From NCBI RefSeq assembly GCF_000023065.1, contig NC_012691.1, forward strand, positions 2,524,501 through 2,588,500: 64,000 nt of DNA, given 5' to 3'. The stretch is from Tolumonas auensis DSM 9187. GTDB taxonomy: Bacteria; Pseudomonadota; Gammaproteobacteria; Enterobacterales; Aeromonadaceae. The position numbers and the translations under genes were made by a program. The notes under the pieces were generated by a model. It ran no database searches and was not told the origin of the DNA. It saw nothing but the letters and a program-made list of their open reading frames with translations. Each line of letters starts with the position of its first letter. Within the stretch, counting starts at the first letter, position 1. Below are positions 9,754-22,506 of the stretch, piece after piece.

Positions 9754-11100
9754 TCAGGAACGGGATTTAGGATAACGCTGGAAAGTGGTCTGAGCATCCA
9801 GATCCGCCAGATAGTTTAATTTTTGTGCGATCTGTTTCTCAGCGCCCCGTTCTGACGGCATGTAATATTCACGACCTTCCATCTCTGGCGGGAAATAACA
9901 TTCACCGGCGGCATAGGCACCCGGCTCATTGTGGGCATAGCGATATTCTTCACCGTAGCCCAGGGATGCCATCAGTTTAGTCGGCGCATTCCGCAGATGT
10001 GGCGGCACTTCATAATCAGGTTGTGTCTTCGCATCCTGTAATGCTGCTTTCCAGGCAACGTAGACCGCATTACTTTTCGGCGCACAGGCAAGATAAACAA
10101 CCGCCTGCGCAATAGCCCGTTCCCCTTCTGCCGGCCCTACCCGTTCAAAACAGTCCCAGGCAGCCAGAGCAACGCGCATCGCATTTGGATCAGCATTGCC
10201 AATATCTTCTGAAGCAATCGCCAGCAAACGCCGGGCGACATACAACGGATCACCACCGGCAGCCACAATCCGCGCATACCAGTAAAGTCCGGCCTGCGGA
10301 TCAGAACCACGAATTGATTTATGAAAAGCGGAAATCAGATCGTAATAGACATCGCCCTGATTATCAAAACGCGCAACCTTTTCCCCGGATACCGCGGCCA
10401 GCAGATGACGGTCAATATGTTTTATACCGCTCTGGCTATCCGCCATATCATTCAGCAATTCAAGATAGTTCAGTGCTTTCCGGGCATCACCATCAACCAG
10501 TTGCACCAGCGCTTTCAATACGCCTTCATCAAACTGCAATTGTTCGCTCGCCAGACCACGCGGATCAGTCAGCGCCTGCTGCACCACCTGATAAATTTCT
10601 TCATCCGTCAGTCGTTTCAGCAGATAAACCCGCGCACGTGATAACAGTGCGTTATTGAGTTCAAATGAAGGGTTTTCAGTGGTGGCGCCCACAAAGATGA
10701 TGGTGCCATCTTCAATGTGCGGCAAAAAAGCATCTTGCTGGCTTTTATTGAAGCGGTGCACTTCATCGACGAACAGTAAGGTACGCCGTGCACGGTAACT
10801 ATTGTCTTTGGCACGATCAATCGCGGCACGGATCTCTTTCACCCCGGAGGTCACTGCGGAAATCCGTTCCACATCCGCCTGGCAATAACGGGCCATCAAC
10901 TCGGCCAATGTCGTTTTACCGGTACCGGGCGGCCCCCACAGGATCATCGAGTGACAATGCCCCGCTTCTATCGCCCGTCGCAGTGGTTTGCCTTCGGCCA
11001 GCAAATGACTCTGCCCGATATACTGATCTAACCGCTCCGGCCGCATACGTGCAGCCAGAGGGCGAAAATCAGCAGCAAAATCCAGCGACAGATTACTCAT
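9754..11100 (-). CDS. rarA: Replication-associated recombination protein RarA (AAA+)
   Basis: RarA is a AAA+ ATPase related to clamp loaders and RuvB that acts at stalled forks. The 448-residue product has Walker A GPPGTGKT near residue 55, Walker [11 protein letters not shown], a sensor-1 [13 protein letters not shown] and an arginine-finger segment LLSRARVY, followed by the C-terminal tetramerisation domain. Its ATG shares one base with the lolA stop (TGATG), so the two are translationally coupled. Length equals E. coli RarA within one residue. Confidence 0.95.
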   Translation of the reverse strand: MSNLSLDFAADFRPLAARMRPERLDQYIGQSHLLAEGKPLRRAIEAGHCHSMILWGPPGTGKTTLAELMARYCQADVERISAVTSGVKEIRAAIDRAKDNSYRARRTLLFVDEVHRFNKSQQDAFLPHIEDGTIIFVGATTENPSFELNNALLSRARVYLLKRLTDEEIYQVVQQALTDPRGLASEQLQFDEGVLKALVQLVDGDARKALNYLELLNDMADSQSGIKHIDRHLLAAVSGEKVARFDNQGDVYYDLISAFHKSIRGSDPQAGLYWYARIVAAGGDPLYVARRLLAIASEDIGNADPNAMRVALAAWDCFERVGPAEGERAIAQAVVYLACAPKSNAVYVAWKAALQDAKTQPDYEVPPHLRNAPTKLMASLGYGEEYRYAHNEPGAYAAGECYFPPEMEGREYYMPSERGAEKQIAQKLNYLADLDAQTTFQRYPKSRS

Positions 11101-11723
11101 CAGCGTTGATCATCAACCGTTACACCTTCCGGTGCTTTGAAGTTGAAAGTATCAGATTTGATAACCGGCTTGGTATTAAAGGATGACAGAGTAAACTCAC
11201 TACGCTGCCCCTGAGCCTCATTCACTTCCATACGGGAAATACGGTTCTGACTGTCAAATACCATGCGCAATGATTCGATGCGCTGATCTTTTTTCTTACT
11301 GGTGATAGTAAATGCTGAACCATCCTGATCGATCAGGTAGTTATTCCAGATCTTGTCATCGGTGCTTGAAATCAGCAGAAACGGTGTATTAATCACCGCC
11401 TTGCTCAGGCTCATGACTGTTACCTGTTCCACAAATGGATCATACAGCCATACCGCTTTCCCATCCGACAGGATCAGGTTGTCATCCGGTTGCTTCGCTT
11501 CCCAGCGGAAATGATCCGGGCGTTGCAGCACCATCTCACCACTGCCTTTCTGTAATGGCTTACCCTGAGCATCCAGCACTTCCTGCTCAAAATGTGCACT
11601 GAACTGACGAAAGCTTGCCAGTTTTTTCTTAAGTGCTGCGCTGTCATCTGCCAGCGCATTAAAACTTAACGACCAGACACAGGCGGTTAAGCCTGCAGCA
11701 CACCACTTAGCCATTATTCTCAT
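11100..11723 (-). CDS. lolA: Outer-membrane lipoprotein carrier protein LolA
   Basis: LolA is the periplasmic chaperone that takes lipoproteins from LolCDE to LolB. The 207-residue precursor starts with a signal peptide that probably ends at NALA before DDSAAL. The mature part shows FSAHFEQEV and the [11 protein letters not shown] segment typical of LolA beta strands. ATG 11723 lies 1 base after the ftsK stop, with GAGAGAC as ribosome-binding site; a second ATG three codons later is possible but has weaker spacing. It is cotranscribed with ftsK and rarA. Confidence 0.94.
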   Translation of the reverse strand: MRIMAKWCAAGLTACVWSLSFNALADDSAALKKKLASFRQFSAHFEQEVLDAQGKPLQKGSGEMVLQRPDHFRWEAKQPDDNLILSDGKAVWLYDPFVEQVTVMSLSKAVINTPFLLISSTDDKIWNNYLIDQDGSAFTITSKKKDQRIESLRMVFDSQNRISRMEVNEAQGQRSEFTLSSFNTKPVIKSDTFNFKAPEGVTVDDQR

Positions 11724-11724
11724 A

Positions 11725-14337
11725 TCAGTCTCTCATAGATGCGGGCGCCAATACTTCACGTTGCCCGTTACTGCCTGGTGCACTGACAATTCCCTGTGCT
11801 TCCATCTGCTCAATCAAACGAGCAGCCCGGTTATAACCGATTTTGAAACGACGCTGAACACTGGAAGTTGAACCACGGCGTGAATCTACAACAAATTCAA
11901 CCGCTTCATCAAACAATGGATCCAAATCTTCATCCCGGCTGGTTTGTTCACCCGGCAGCGCATTCTCTGCCGTGATCTCACCATTCAGGATTTCATCAAT
12001 ATAATTCGGTTCACCGCGCAGTTTCCAGTCATCAACTACACGATGCACTTCGTTATCGCTGACAAATGCACCATGCACACGGGTTGGCGTACTTTCGCCG
12101 GCCGGCATATACAACATATCCCCCATCCCCAGCAGCGCTTCTGCCCCCTGCTGATCCAGAATGGTACGCGAGTCAATCTTCGACGATACCTGGAATGAAA
12201 TACGGGTCGGGATATTCGCTTTGATCAGACCGGTGATCACGTCCACCGATGGACGCTGGGTTGCCAGAATCAGGTGGATACCGGCAGCTCGCGCTTTCTG
12301 CGCAATACGCGCAATCAGCTCTTCAACCTTTTTACCCACCATCATCATCATATCGGCGAATTCATCGACAATAACGACGATGTGCGGCAGACGTTCCAGA
12401 TCCGGTGCTTCTTCCTCAAAGGAATCATTCGGACGCCAGAATGGATCTTTAATTGGATTACCGGAGTCAATAGCAGCGCCAATTTTGGCGTTGTAGCCTT
12501 TCAGGTTACGAACCCCCATTACTGACATCAGCTTGTAACGGCGCTCCATCTCACCAACACACCAGCGCAGCGCATTGGCTGCATCTTTCATGTCGGTGAC
12601 CACTTCGGTCAGCAGATGCGGAATACCTTCGTAGACCGACAATTCCAGCATTTTCGGGTCGATCATAATGAAGCGGACTTCTTCCGGTGTCGCTTTATAC
12701 AACATGGAGATAATCATGGCGTTAACGCCGACTGATTTACCAGAACCGGTTGTACCCGCTACCAGCAGATGCGGCATTTTTGCCAAATCAACAACTGACG
12801 GTTCACCGGCAATATCCTGCCCCAGAACTAACGCCAGCGGACTACCGGCATTATGGAACGCTTCACTATCAATGACTTCCCGCAGATGTACTGTCTGGCG
12901 ATACCGGTTCGGCAACTCCAGACCAACATACGGTTTACCCGGAATCACTTCAACCACACGGACACTCACTGCAGACAGCGAGCGAGCAAGATCGCGTGAC
13001 AGACCGGTAATTTTGCTGGCTTTCATACCCGGTGCCAGATCAAGCTCAAAGCGGGTAATAACAGGACCTGGATAAACACCGACGACCCGGGCCTGAACGT
13101 TGTAATCAGCCAGTTTCGACTCAACCAGACGAGCGATGCGATCCAGCTCTTCTTTACTCATACTCTGTACTTTGGCTGGTGGTGTATCCAGCAGCGAGAA
13201 TGCAGGTAAGTCACCAATGGCGGCCTTTTTACGGGCTTTTTCGAGCAGAGCCTGTTCAGCCAGTTGCAATGGTGTCGGAGTCGGAGCTGCGGCTGGTTTG
13301 GCAACCACAGGCACCGGCATCACAGGTGCATCTGCCACGACTGCAGGCTGGGTTTCTTTATCGTTAGCCCAAGGCAGCGCAGGTTCCCAATCATCATCGT
13401 CTTCTAATGCTGACCAGCTGGCAGTAAAGGTTGGCTCACTACGCGACGAGGATGTTTCCTTTGCCGTATTCAGATTAAATTCCGGTTCACGGCGCTCGCC
13501 AACAACCGGAGCGCTATCGTCTTTGTCATCACCCAGATCGTCATTTTCAGCCACGACCGCCGTTTTGCGGCTGAAAGAAAATTTCGGTGCGCTGCGGTGC
13601 GGCATAAAATCTTCATCCACACCCGCCGGTGAAGGAATGAAATCATCTTCGTCATCATCACTGAATGCATCGTCGTCATCCTGTGAATCGGAATGGACAC
13701 GCTGATAACCGGCTTTACCGGCGAACCAGCCAACAATCCGGCTTGGCAGGGTATAAACAAAATTCAGTGCGCCGGTTACAGCTTCACCGATTTTTTCTGC
13801 CAGCATCAGCCATGACCAGCCGGTAAATAAGGTAATACTGGCTGCGATCAGACAAAGCAGTACCAGCGTTGTTCCTAATTGCCCGAAGATAGGCAGGATC
13901 GCGGTGTAAAGCATGTCACCAATCAGGCCGCCGGATGAGAAATTATGAATATCAGTGAAATTCATACTTCCCATGGCAGACATTGACAGGAATAACGCAA
14001 TAAAACCGATAATGCGTAAGCCGACCGCGAAGTAATCCACTTCCAGCAGACGGTACGGTTTCCAGAAAATAGCCCAGCCAAGAGCCACAATCAGCACGGG
14101 GATCAGATAAGCAAAGACCCCGAAAACGAAAAACATCAGATCGGCCAGCCATGCACCGGCATTACCGGCTGCATTATGCACTTTGCCGCCCCAGGCAGTC
14201 TGAGACCACCCCGGATCAGAGGGATGATAGGTAAATAATGAAAGCACCATGAATAACGCGGCTACCGTTAAAATTATTAGCCCCGTCTCAAAAATTCGCC
14301 GAAAACCTGACATCGGCGTAAACTTTCCAGCAGCCAA
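11725..14337 (-). CDS. ftsK: DNA translocase FtsK
   Basis: FtsK is a divisome protein and DNA pump that sorts chromosome dimers at the septum. The 870-residue protein has four N-terminal membrane segments within about residues 20-185, then an acidic low-complexity linker, the alpha/beta RecA-like motor with Walker [13 protein letters not shown] and Walker [14 protein letters not shown], and the C-terminal winged-helix gamma domain ([21 protein letters not shown]) that reads KOPS. The linker is much shorter than in E. coli FtsK (1329 residues), as in many other gammaproteobacteria. Downstream genes lolA and rarA follow without gaps. Confidence 0.95.
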   Translation of the reverse strand: MAAGKFTPMSGFRRIFETGLIILTVAALFMVLSLFTYHPSDPGWSQTAWGGKVHNAAGNAGAWLADLMFFVFGVFAYLIPVLIVALGWAIFWKPYRLLEVDYFAVGLRIIGFIALFLSMSAMGSMNFTDIHNFSSGGLIGDMLYTAILPIFGQLGTTLVLLCLIAASITLFTGWSWLMLAEKIGEAVTGALNFVYTLPSRIVGWFAGKAGYQRVHSDSQDDDDAFSDDDEDDFIPSPAGVDEDFMPHRSAPKFSFSRKTAVVAENDDLGDDKDDSAPVVGERREPEFNLNTAKETSSSRSEPTFTASWSALEDDDDWEPALPWANDKETQPAVVADAPVMPVPVVAKPAAAPTPTPLQLAEQALLEKARKKAAIGDLPAFSLLDTPPAKVQSMSKEELDRIARLVESKLADYNVQARVVGVYPGPVITRFELDLAPGMKASKITGLSRDLARSLSAVSVRVVEVIPGKPYVGLELPNRYRQTVHLREVIDSEAFHNAGSPLALVLGQDIAGEPSVVDLAKMPHLLVAGTTGSGKSVGVNAMIISMLYKATPEEVRFIMIDPKMLELSVYEGIPHLLTEVVTDMKDAANALRWCVGEMERRYKLMSVMGVRNLKGYNAKIGAAIDSGNPIKDPFWRPNDSFEEEAPDLERLPHIVVIVDEFADMMMMVGKKVEELIARIAQKARAAGIHLILATQRPSVDVITGLIKANIPTRISFQVSSKIDSRTILDQQGAEALLGMGDMLYMPAGESTPTRVHGAFVSDNEVHRVVDDWKLRGEPNYIDEILNGEITAENALPGEQTSRDEDLDPLFDEAVEFVVDSRRGSTSSVQRRFKIGYNRAARLIEQMEAQGIVSAPGSNGQREVLAPASMRD

Positions 14338-14472
14338 ACCTATACTCCTTATTGGAAAGCGATAATTATGCGTCTGAGTATATTGATATGATCGATGCTC
14401 AGACTTGAATTCTGCGGCATATTATAAGCGGTCGTGAGGGAATAGGTACAATTCTGTTGCGCGAGATGGAAG

Positions 14473-14498
14473 ACAAAGCCCGTGCAGAAACACGGGCT
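14473..14498 (-). terminator. Terminator of lrp
   Basis: AGCCCGTG (14477-14484) and CACGGGCT (14491-14498) pair around CAGAAA. On the minus strand the stem is followed by TTTGTCTT, a moderate T tract, 7 bases past the lrp stop. Confidence 0.7.
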
Positions 14499-14504
14499 GA
14501 ATGC

Positions 14505-14996
14505 TTAGCGGGTATTAATTACCAGACGGCTGGTCTGTTTAACCTCTTCCATTACCACATAGGTGCGGGTATCACTCACACCAGGTAAGCGCAGCAGAGT
14601 TTCACCCAACAAGCGGCGATATGCAGACATATCAGGAACACGCGTCTTTAACAAATAGTCGAAATCACCAGAAACCAGATGGCATTCCTGTATTTCTTCT
14701 AATGACAGAACGGCTTTATTGAACTCTTCGAATACATCCGGTGCGCCTTTCTGCAGAGTGATCTCAACAAACACCAGCAGCGATGCCTCCAGATAGTGCG
14801 GGTTAAGAATTGCAGTATAACCCTCAATAAAGCCTTGTCTTTCAAGACGTCTTACGCGCTCCAGACAAGGAGTCGGGCTCAATCCGACGCGTTTGGACAG
14901 CTCGACATTAGAGATTCGGCCATCTTTTTGCAGTTCATTCAGGATGTTTCTATCTATACGATCCAAATCCCTGAGTCTGATCTGTTCTTCCAGCAT
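14505..14996 (-). CDS. lrp: Leucine-responsive regulatory protein Lrp
   Basis: Lrp is a global feast/famine regulator that binds DNA as octamers and hexadecamers and senses leucine. The 163-residue sequence is almost identical to E. coli Lrp after its first ten residues. The helix-turn-helix is in ISNVELSKRVGLSPTPCLERV (about residues 28-48), and the RAM/effector domain includes HLVSGDFDYLLKTR. It is transcribed away from ald, an amino-acid catabolic gene and a plausible Lrp target. The unusual N terminus MLEEQIRLRD differs from the enterobacterial form. Confidence 0.97.
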   Translation of the reverse strand: MLEEQIRLRDLDRIDRNILNELQKDGRISNVELSKRVGLSPTPCLERVRRLERQGFIEGYTAILNPHYLEASLLVFVEITLQKGAPDVFEEFNKAVLSLEEIQECHLVSGDFDYLLKTRVPDMSAYRRLLGETLLRLPGVSDTRTYVVMEEVKQTSRLVINTR

Positions 14997-15020
14997 TTCC
15001 TTCCACCTTAGATATGAAAC

Positions 15021-15037
15021 ATAGTGATAATCACTAT
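15021..15037. promoter_or_regulatory. Palindrome in the lrp-ald divergent promoter region
   Basis: ATAGTGAT and ATCACTAT are perfect 8-base inverted repeats around one A. The site is 24 bases upstream of the lrp start and in front of an AT-rich stretch that runs to ald. It looks like a dimer-binding operator; which regulator binds is not known. Confidence 0.45.
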
Positions 15038-15158
15038 TTGTTTTATAATGAACAAACTAAACTTTTATAAGATCATAGTCAGACTATGTCAATATTCCTT
15101 TATTATCCAAATTAAGGGTAAACAGCATAATCATCTGTATTTACAAGGAGATAGCAGC

Positions 15159-16283
15159 ATGATCATCGGAGTACCTAAGGAAATAAAAATCCATGAATAT
15201 CGCATAGGTATGACGCCAGCCAGTGTACGCGAATTGACCGCAAGAGGCCACACTGTACTGGTAGAAACTGATGCGGGAAAAGCAATTGGTTTTACGGATG
15301 CGCACTACCTAGCCGCTGGCGCTGAAATTATACGCTCTGCAGCCGAAATTTTTGCCGCCGCAGAAATGATTGTAAAAGTAAAAGAACCACAGGAAATTGA
15401 GCGGTCGCTTCTGCGGCCGGGACAGATTTTATTCACTTATTTGCATCTGGCACCCGATCTGGCTCAAACGCAGGATCTGCTGCGAAGCGGCGCAATCTGT
15501 ATAGCCTATGAAACTGTCACAGATGATAAAGGAGGGTTACCGTTATTAGCCCCGATGTCAGAAGTAGCAGGCCGGATGGCCATTCATGCCGGAGCCACTG
15601 CGCTGGAAAGATCACACGGTGGTGCCGGCGTCTTATTAAGCGGAGTGCCAGGGGTTGCTCCGGCCAAAGTGGTGATTTTAGGTGGCGGTGTCGTGGGCTC
15701 TAATGCTGCCCGCATGGCAATCGGAATGCGGGCCGATGTGACCGTACTGGATAGAAGTACCGAGACCCTGCGCCGGCTGGATAACGAGTTCAGGGGGGCG
15801 GCAAAACTAATCTATTCGACAACCGAGTCAATTGAACATGCGGTTCTTGAGGCTGATTTAGTGATTGGGGCCGTGTTATTGCCGGGCGCTGCGGCACCTA
15901 AGCTGATCAGTGCGGCAATGGTAAAGAAGATGAAAAACGGCTCGGTCATTGTCGATGTGGCGATCGATCAGGGCGGCTGTGCCGAAACATCACATGCGAC
16001 CACCCACAGTAATCCCACCTATATTGTGGATGATGTCGTCCATTATTGTGTCGCCAATATGCCGGGAGCCGTTGCCCGGACATCAACCCAGGCACTGAAC
16101 AATGCCACCCTGCCCTTTATTATCAAACTGGCAAAAATGGGTTACGCCGATGCACTCAGCAGCGACAAACATTTACGCAACGGATTGAATGTGTTCAGAG
16201 GTCAGCTCACCTGTGCTGAAGTCGGTGTGGCACATGCTCTGCCAACAGTCACCGCGGAGAGCGTACTGGCGATAAGCGCATAG
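15159..16283 (+). CDS. ald: Alanine dehydrogenase
   Basis: Ald interconverts L-alanine and pyruvate plus ammonia with NAD(H), linking nitrogen assimilation and amino-acid use. The 374-residue product starts MIIGVPKEIKIHEYRIG at an ATG preceded by AAGGAG with 8-base spacing. The frame is open further upstream, but that extension is AT-rich promoter-like DNA. KVKEPQ carries the substrate lysine, TYLHLAPD the catalytic histidine, and the Rossmann loop is VVILGGGVVGSNAA. DVAIDQGGC is conserved. In E. coli lrp is next to trxB; here ald lies between them. Confidence 0.95.
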   Translation: MIIGVPKEIKIHEYRIGMTPASVRELTARGHTVLVETDAGKAIGFTDAHYLAAGAEIIRSAAEIFAAAEMIVKVKEPQEIERSLLRPGQILFTYLHLAPDLAQTQDLLRSGAICIAYETVTDDKGGLPLLAPMSEVAGRMAIHAGATALERSHGGAGVLLSGVPGVAPAKVVILGGGVVGSNAARMAIGMRADVTVLDRSTETLRRLDNEFRGAAKLIYSTTESIEHAVLEADLVIGAVLLPGAAAPKLISAAMVKKMKNGSVIVDVAIDQGGCAETSHATTHSNPTYIVDDVVHYCVANMPGAVARTSTQALNNATLPFIIKLAKMGYADALSSDKHLRNGLNVFRGQLTCAEVGVAHALPTVTAESVLAISA

Positions 16284-16381
16284 CCTATGTTTTTCAGCGG
16301 CAAATGCGTTTCGGGCAGATAAATTGTATTTTATCTGCTCGTTTTCCGTCCTGCTTATACATAAATGCTATTTAATAGATA

Positions 16382-17426
<1,045 letters not shown>

Positions 17427-17448
17427 TCCGCTTCACTCTCTTTTCCGG

Positions 17449-17475
17449 AATGCCGCCTTGTGCGGCATTTTTTAT
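17449..17475 (+). terminator. Terminator of trxB
   Basis: AATGCCGC and GCGGCATT pair around CTTGT and are followed by TTTTT. Confidence 0.88.
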
Positions 17476-17555
17476 GGCGGCGATATGACGCCATGACAAA
17501 ACCGGGCATGCTGGTTATTATCAGATCAGCGCGTCTTTTCAAATGAATGTAGTTG

Positions 17556-18256
17556 ATGACGATTTATCTGACTGAACTGGACTCCACACTGTATTTTCCT
17601 TCACCGGAAGAGGCATTGACCGAGCCCAACGGACTGCTGGCAATTGGCGGAGACCTGTCCCCGGCCCGGTTATTAACCGCTTACTATAATGGTATTTTCC
17701 CCTGGTTCAGCCCGTATCAGCCCATTCTCTGGTGGTCACCCGATCCCCGTGGGGTCTTACCGGTGGCGCAACTGCATATCAGCCGTTCATTACGGAAAAC
17801 GCTGAACAAAACGTCACTGCGGTTTACGGTTAACCACGCGTTTATGGATGTCGTCACTGCCTGTGCCGCGCCACGACGCTATTCAGAAGACACCTGGATC
17901 ACCAGTGAGTTTATGCAGTCGTATGCGGTATTGCATGAGATGGGACAGGCGCATTCAGTCGAAGTCTGGGATAACGACCAGCTGGTGGGCGGCTTGTATG
18001 GTCTCAGCGTAGGTAAACTATTTTGTGGTGAATCCATGTTTCACCGGCAGACGGATGCATCAAAACTGGCGCTGGTCGCGTTATGCCGGCACCTTTCCCG
18101 TTATGATGCCCCCTTAATTGATTGTCAGATGCAGAACAGTTACCTCGAAACCATGGGGGTACAGGAATGGCCCCGGGCAGAATTTTTACGCCAGCTGGCT
18201 CAGTTGCGCGAACAATCATTTCCGGCTGAATGCTGGCAACCGCAGGTACTGACATT

Positions 18257-18260
<4 letters not shown>
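17556..18260 (+). CDS. aat: Leucyl/phenylalanyl-tRNA-protein transferase
   Basis: Aat adds Leu or Phe to N-terminal Arg/Lys of proteins, creating N-degrons recognised by ClpS and destroyed by ClpAP. The 234-residue product shows the family segments NGLLAIGGDL, YYNGIFPWF, WWSPDPRGVL and FCGESMFHR. ATG 17556 is chosen over the in-frame TTG one codon earlier; neither has a strong ribosome-binding site. It overlaps the next gene by 4 bases. Nearby clpA and clpS complete the N-end-rule pathway. Confidence 0.94.
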
Positions 18261-19256
<996 letters not shown>

Positions 19257-19267
19257 GATCCAGATAG

Positions 19268-19299
19268 AAAAAAGCCCCAGTATCATCCGGGGCTTTTTT
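19268..19299. terminator. Bidirectional terminator between infA and clpA
   Basis: AAAAAAGCCCC (19268-19278) and GGGGCTTTTTT (19289-19299) form a stem with U tracts in both directions, serving infA on the plus strand and clpA on the minus strand. Confidence 0.92.
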
Positions 19300-19319
19300 C
19301 TTTTGGTCTTAACGACCCG

Positions 19320-21596
19320 TTATGGCTGCAAGACAATTTCCTTGTTCGGCGTAAAGTCGAACTTCAGTTTGTCATCCTGCAAGTCAACCTTAACACTTCC
19401 GCCTGCAACCAGTTCACCAAACAGCAGTTCGTTGGCTAATGGTTTCTTCATCTGTTCCTGGATCAGACGGCCCATCGGACGTGCGCCCATGGACTTGTCG
19501 TATCCTTTTTCAGCCAGCCAGTGACGGGCTGCAGAAGTAACTTCCAGTGACACGCCTTTGGCATCAAGCTGTGCTTGCAGTTCAACAATAAACTTATCAA
19601 CGACCTGATGGATCACATCCATATCCAGATGGTTAAACCAGATAATGTTGTCTAAACGGTTACGGAACTCCGGCGTAAAGGTCCGGTTGATTTCCGACAG
19701 CGCATCATGTGTATGATCCTGTTGCTGGAAGCCAATTGATTTACGCTGTGTTTCCTGTACCCCGCAATTGGTGGTCATCACCAGCACGACATTCCGGAAA
19801 TCGGCCTTACGGCCATTGTTATCGGTCAAGGTACCGTTATCCATCACCTGCAGCAGCAGATTGAATACATCCGGATGCGCTTTCTCAATTTCATCAAGCA
19901 GCACAACACAATGCGGCTGTTTGATCACGGCATCCGTCAGTAACCCACCCTGTTCATAGCCGACATAGCCCGGTGGTGCACCAATCAGGCGGGAAACTGT
20001 ATGCCGCTCCATATATTCCGACATATCAAAGCGCAGCAGTTCAATGCCCATCGCTTTGGCCAGTTGCAGAGTGACTTCTGTTTTACCGACACCGGTCGGG
20101 CCAGCAAACAGGAATGAACCTACCGGACGGCGCTCATTGCCCAGACCGGAACGGCTTAGGCGGATCGCATCGGTCAGCACTTCAATCGCTTTATCCTGAC
20201 CAAACACCACCAGTTTCAGATTACGTTCCAGATTACGCAAGGTATCGCGATCACTGGAAGAAACTGATTTTTCCGGAATACGGGCAATTTTCGCCACAAT
20301 CGCTTCAATATCCGGCACATTGATCACTTTCTTGCGTTTGCTTGGCGGCAGCAGACGCTGACTGGCCCCCACTTCGTCAATCACATCGATTGCCTTGTCC
20401 GGCAGATGACGATCATTGATATATTTCGCGGAAAGCTCTGCAGCAGCACGCAACGCTTTATTGGTATAGCGCACGTGATGATGCTCTTCATAACGGGGTT
20501 TCAGACCAATCAGGATCTTGGTAGTGTCATCAACAGACGGTTCAACCACATCGATTTTCTGGAAGCGACGCGCCAGCGCATGATCTTTTTCAAAGACCTG
20601 CGAATATTCCTGATAGGTTGTAGAGCCCATGCAACGCAGCTGACCGGAAGAAAGAATCGGCTTGATCAGATTCGCTGCATCCAGCTGACCACCCGAAGCA
20701 GCGCCGGCACCGATAATGGTATGAATTTCATCAATAAACAGAATGGCGCCTTTTTCCCGTTCCAGCTGATTCAGCACAATCTTGAAACGTTTTTCAAAAT
20801 CACCGCGATATTTGGTGCCGGCCAGCAGTGAGCCCATATCCAGCGAATAAACGGTGTTATCAGCAATTACTTCCGGCACATCACCATGCACAATCCGGTA
20901 AGCCAGCCCTTCAGCAATGGCGGTTTTACCCACACCGGCTTCACCGACCAGCAGCGGATTATTTTTCCGGCGACGGCATAGAATCTGAATAGTGCGGTTC
21001 ACTTCAGCATCACGTCCGATCAACGGATCAATACCGCCTGCGACGACTTTCTGGTTGAGGTTGGTAACAAAGTTTTCAATCTGGTTGGCGGCGGCTTCTT
21101 CACTCATGCCCTCACCTTCACCTGCATCATGACCTGAATGCGAGTCATCCTGATGCGGTGCATCTTTACGTACACCATGCGAGATGTAATTCACGACATC
21201 CAGCCGGTTGATATCCGCTTTTTTAAGGAAATAAACAGCCTGTGATTCCTGCTCGCTGAAAATGGCCACCAGCACATTGGCGCCGAAGACTTCGTTATGG
21301 CCTGAAGACTGGACATGGAAGACCGCACGTTGCAACACACGCTGAAATCCGAGTGTAGGCTGCGTATCCCGTTCTAATTCTTCGAGCGGAATCAGTGGTG
21401 TGGTTTGTTCCAGAAAAACAGTAAGTTCTCTGCGCAGTTGGTCAATATCAGCCCCGCATGCCACTAATGCATCATGAGCAGAGTGGTTATCGATTAACGC
21501 CAGCAACAAATGCTCTACTGTCATAAACTCATGACGCGCATCTCTTGCTGACTTGAATGCCTGGTTAATGGATTTTTCCAGTTCTTTGTTTAGCAT
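19320..21596 (-). CDS. clpA: ATP-dependent Clp protease ATPase subunit ClpA
   Basis: ClpA is the double-ring AAA+ unfoldase of ClpAP. ATG 21596 gives 758 residues, the same as E. coli ClpA, beginning MLNKELEKSIN, and is preceded by GGGAGG; a TTG six codons upstream is less likely. The N domain (HEFMTVEHLLLALI) binds ClpS. D1 has Walker A GEAGVGKT and Walker B ILFIDEIHT; D2 has GPTGVGKT and VVLLDEIEKAH. The ClpP-docking loop is in the D2 region. clpS lies 55 bases upstream on the same strand. Confidence 0.96.
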   Translation of the reverse strand: MLNKELEKSINQAFKSARDARHEFMTVEHLLLALIDNHSAHDALVACGADIDQLRRELTVFLEQTTPLIPLEELERDTQPTLGFQRVLQRAVFHVQSSGHNEVFGANVLVAIFSEQESQAVYFLKKADINRLDVVNYISHGVRKDAPHQDDSHSGHDAGEGEGMSEEAAANQIENFVTNLNQKVVAGGIDPLIGRDAEVNRTIQILCRRRKNNPLLVGEAGVGKTAIAEGLAYRIVHGDVPEVIADNTVYSLDMGSLLAGTKYRGDFEKRFKIVLNQLEREKGAILFIDEIHTIIGAGAASGGQLDAANLIKPILSSGQLRCMGSTTYQEYSQVFEKDHALARRFQKIDVVEPSVDDTTKILIGLKPRYEEHHHVRYTNKALRAAAELSAKYINDRHLPDKAIDVIDEVGASQRLLPPSKRKKVINVPDIEAIVAKIARIPEKSVSSSDRDTLRNLERNLKLVVFGQDKAIEVLTDAIRLSRSGLGNERRPVGSFLFAGPTGVGKTEVTLQLAKAMGIELLRFDMSEYMERHTVSRLIGAPPGYVGYEQGGLLTDAVIKQPHCVVLLDEIEKAHPDVFNLLLQVMDNGTLTDNNGRKADFRNVVLVMTTNCGVQETQRKSIGFQQQDHTHDALSEINRTFTPEFRNRLDNIIWFNHLDMDVIHQVVDKFIVELQAQLDAKGVSLEVTSAARHWLAEKGYDKSMGARPMGRLIQEQMKKPLANELLFGELVAGGSVKVDLQDDKLKFDFTPNKEIVLQP

Positions 21597-21651
21597 GGGC
21601 ACCTCCCAAACCAACTGACGACAACGCTATGCAAGGGGCACCTGCTGATCT

Positions 21652-21966
21652 TCAGGCTTGTTCCATAGTACACAGCAACGGATGTTCATGCTTACGAGCG
21701 TAATGGTTAACTTGATCAACTTTTGTTTCTGCTATATCTGCAGTATAGACGCCACAAATCCCTTTGCCGTCATAGTGCACAGCCAGCATGACCTGCGTCG
21801 CCTTTTCCAGATCCATCCGGAAAAAACGCTGCAACACCTCAACGACAAAATCCATCGGCGTGTAATCATCGTTCAGCAATACCACTTTATACATAGAAGG
21901 CGGCTGAATTTCAGTTTTGCTCTCCGCCGCCGTACCCGGGGTGGGAGAGACACGAGTTTTACCCAT
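21652..21966 (-). CDS. clpS: ATP-dependent Clp protease adapter ClpS
   Basis: ClpS delivers N-degron substrates to ClpA. The 104-residue product has a flexible N-terminal tail and the core [18 protein letters not shown], in which NDD (about residues 32-34) grips the substrate alpha-amino group, followed by [20 protein letters not shown]. It lies directly upstream of clpA and divergent from cspD, the standard gammaproteobacterial layout. Confidence 0.96.
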   Translation of the reverse strand: MGKTRVSPTPGTAAESKTEIQPPSMYKVVLLNDDYTPMDFVVEVLQRFFRMDLEKATQVMLAVHYDGKGICGVYTADIAETKVDQVNHYARKHEHPLLCTMEQA

Positions 21967-22180
21967 TTACGACTACCTTTTTCTTTCATTACTACTGAGA
22001 TAGGAATTGTTGTCAATATACTATTTGAAATAGCTCTTGCTTTAGAGATCTGCCACTTGACTCACTGACTTTTTACACTAGATTGATGCTTTGGTGACCA
22101 GCTGACCCATAAAAATCAACGGCAGATGGTGATCATCCCAACGGCGTTTAAAGTAATTTCATCTCTGAGGACGTAGATGT

Positions 22181-22399
22181 ATGGCTACTGGAACCGTAAA
22201 GTGGTTTAACAATGCGAAAGGCTTTGGCTTCATCTGCCCGGATGAAGGCGGTGATGATATTTTTGCTCATTATTCCACTATCGACATGAACGGGTACAAG
22301 ACGCTGAAAGCGGGGCAGCCTGTTGAGTTTGAAGTACAAGCAGGGCCTAAAGGGTCACATGCCACGAGCATTGTCCCTACCGCATCCCAGGAATCATAA
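22181..22399 (+). CDS. cspD: Cold-shock-like protein CspD
   Basis: A 72-residue cold-shock domain protein. RNP1 is KGFGFI (residues 14-19) and RNP2 is DIFAHY (27-32). The closest member by context and by its C-terminal extension (TASQES) is CspD, a stationary-phase inhibitor of DNA replication in E. coli. It is divergent from clpS, as in E. coli. GAGGA lies about 10 bases before ATG. Confidence 0.93.
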   Translation: MATGTVKWFNNAKGFGFICPDEGGDDIFAHYSTIDMNGYKTLKAGQPVEFEVQAGPKGSHATSIVPTASQES

Positions 22400-22429
22400 C
22401 AAGAGAGAACGGGATGTACCCTAAATGAA

Positions 22430-22462
22430 GAAGCGGGAACCAGGTTCCCGCTTCTGTTTTTT
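22430..22462 (+). terminator. Terminator of cspD
   Basis: GAAGCGGGAAC (22430-22440) and GTTCCCGCTTC (22444-22454) form an 11-bp stem with a 3-base loop, followed by TGTTTTTTT. Confidence 0.92.
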
Positions 22463-22506
22463 TGCGTTCTGACAACCACAGCCTGAAACTGTGGTCACCG
22501 GATGAA

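Noticed and set aside
13136..13705. Ser-rich open frame antisense to the ftsK linker
   Set aside because: It arises from the Asp/Glu/Ala-rich low-complexity linker of FtsK.
15024..15158. N-terminal extension of ald
   Set aside because: The extension is AT-rich promoter-like DNA; the normal protein starts at 15159 after AAGGAG.
22470..22497. ACCACAG/CTGTGGT hairpin between cspD and icd
   Set aside because: The stem is short and lacks a T run toward icd, so it is not called a terminator.
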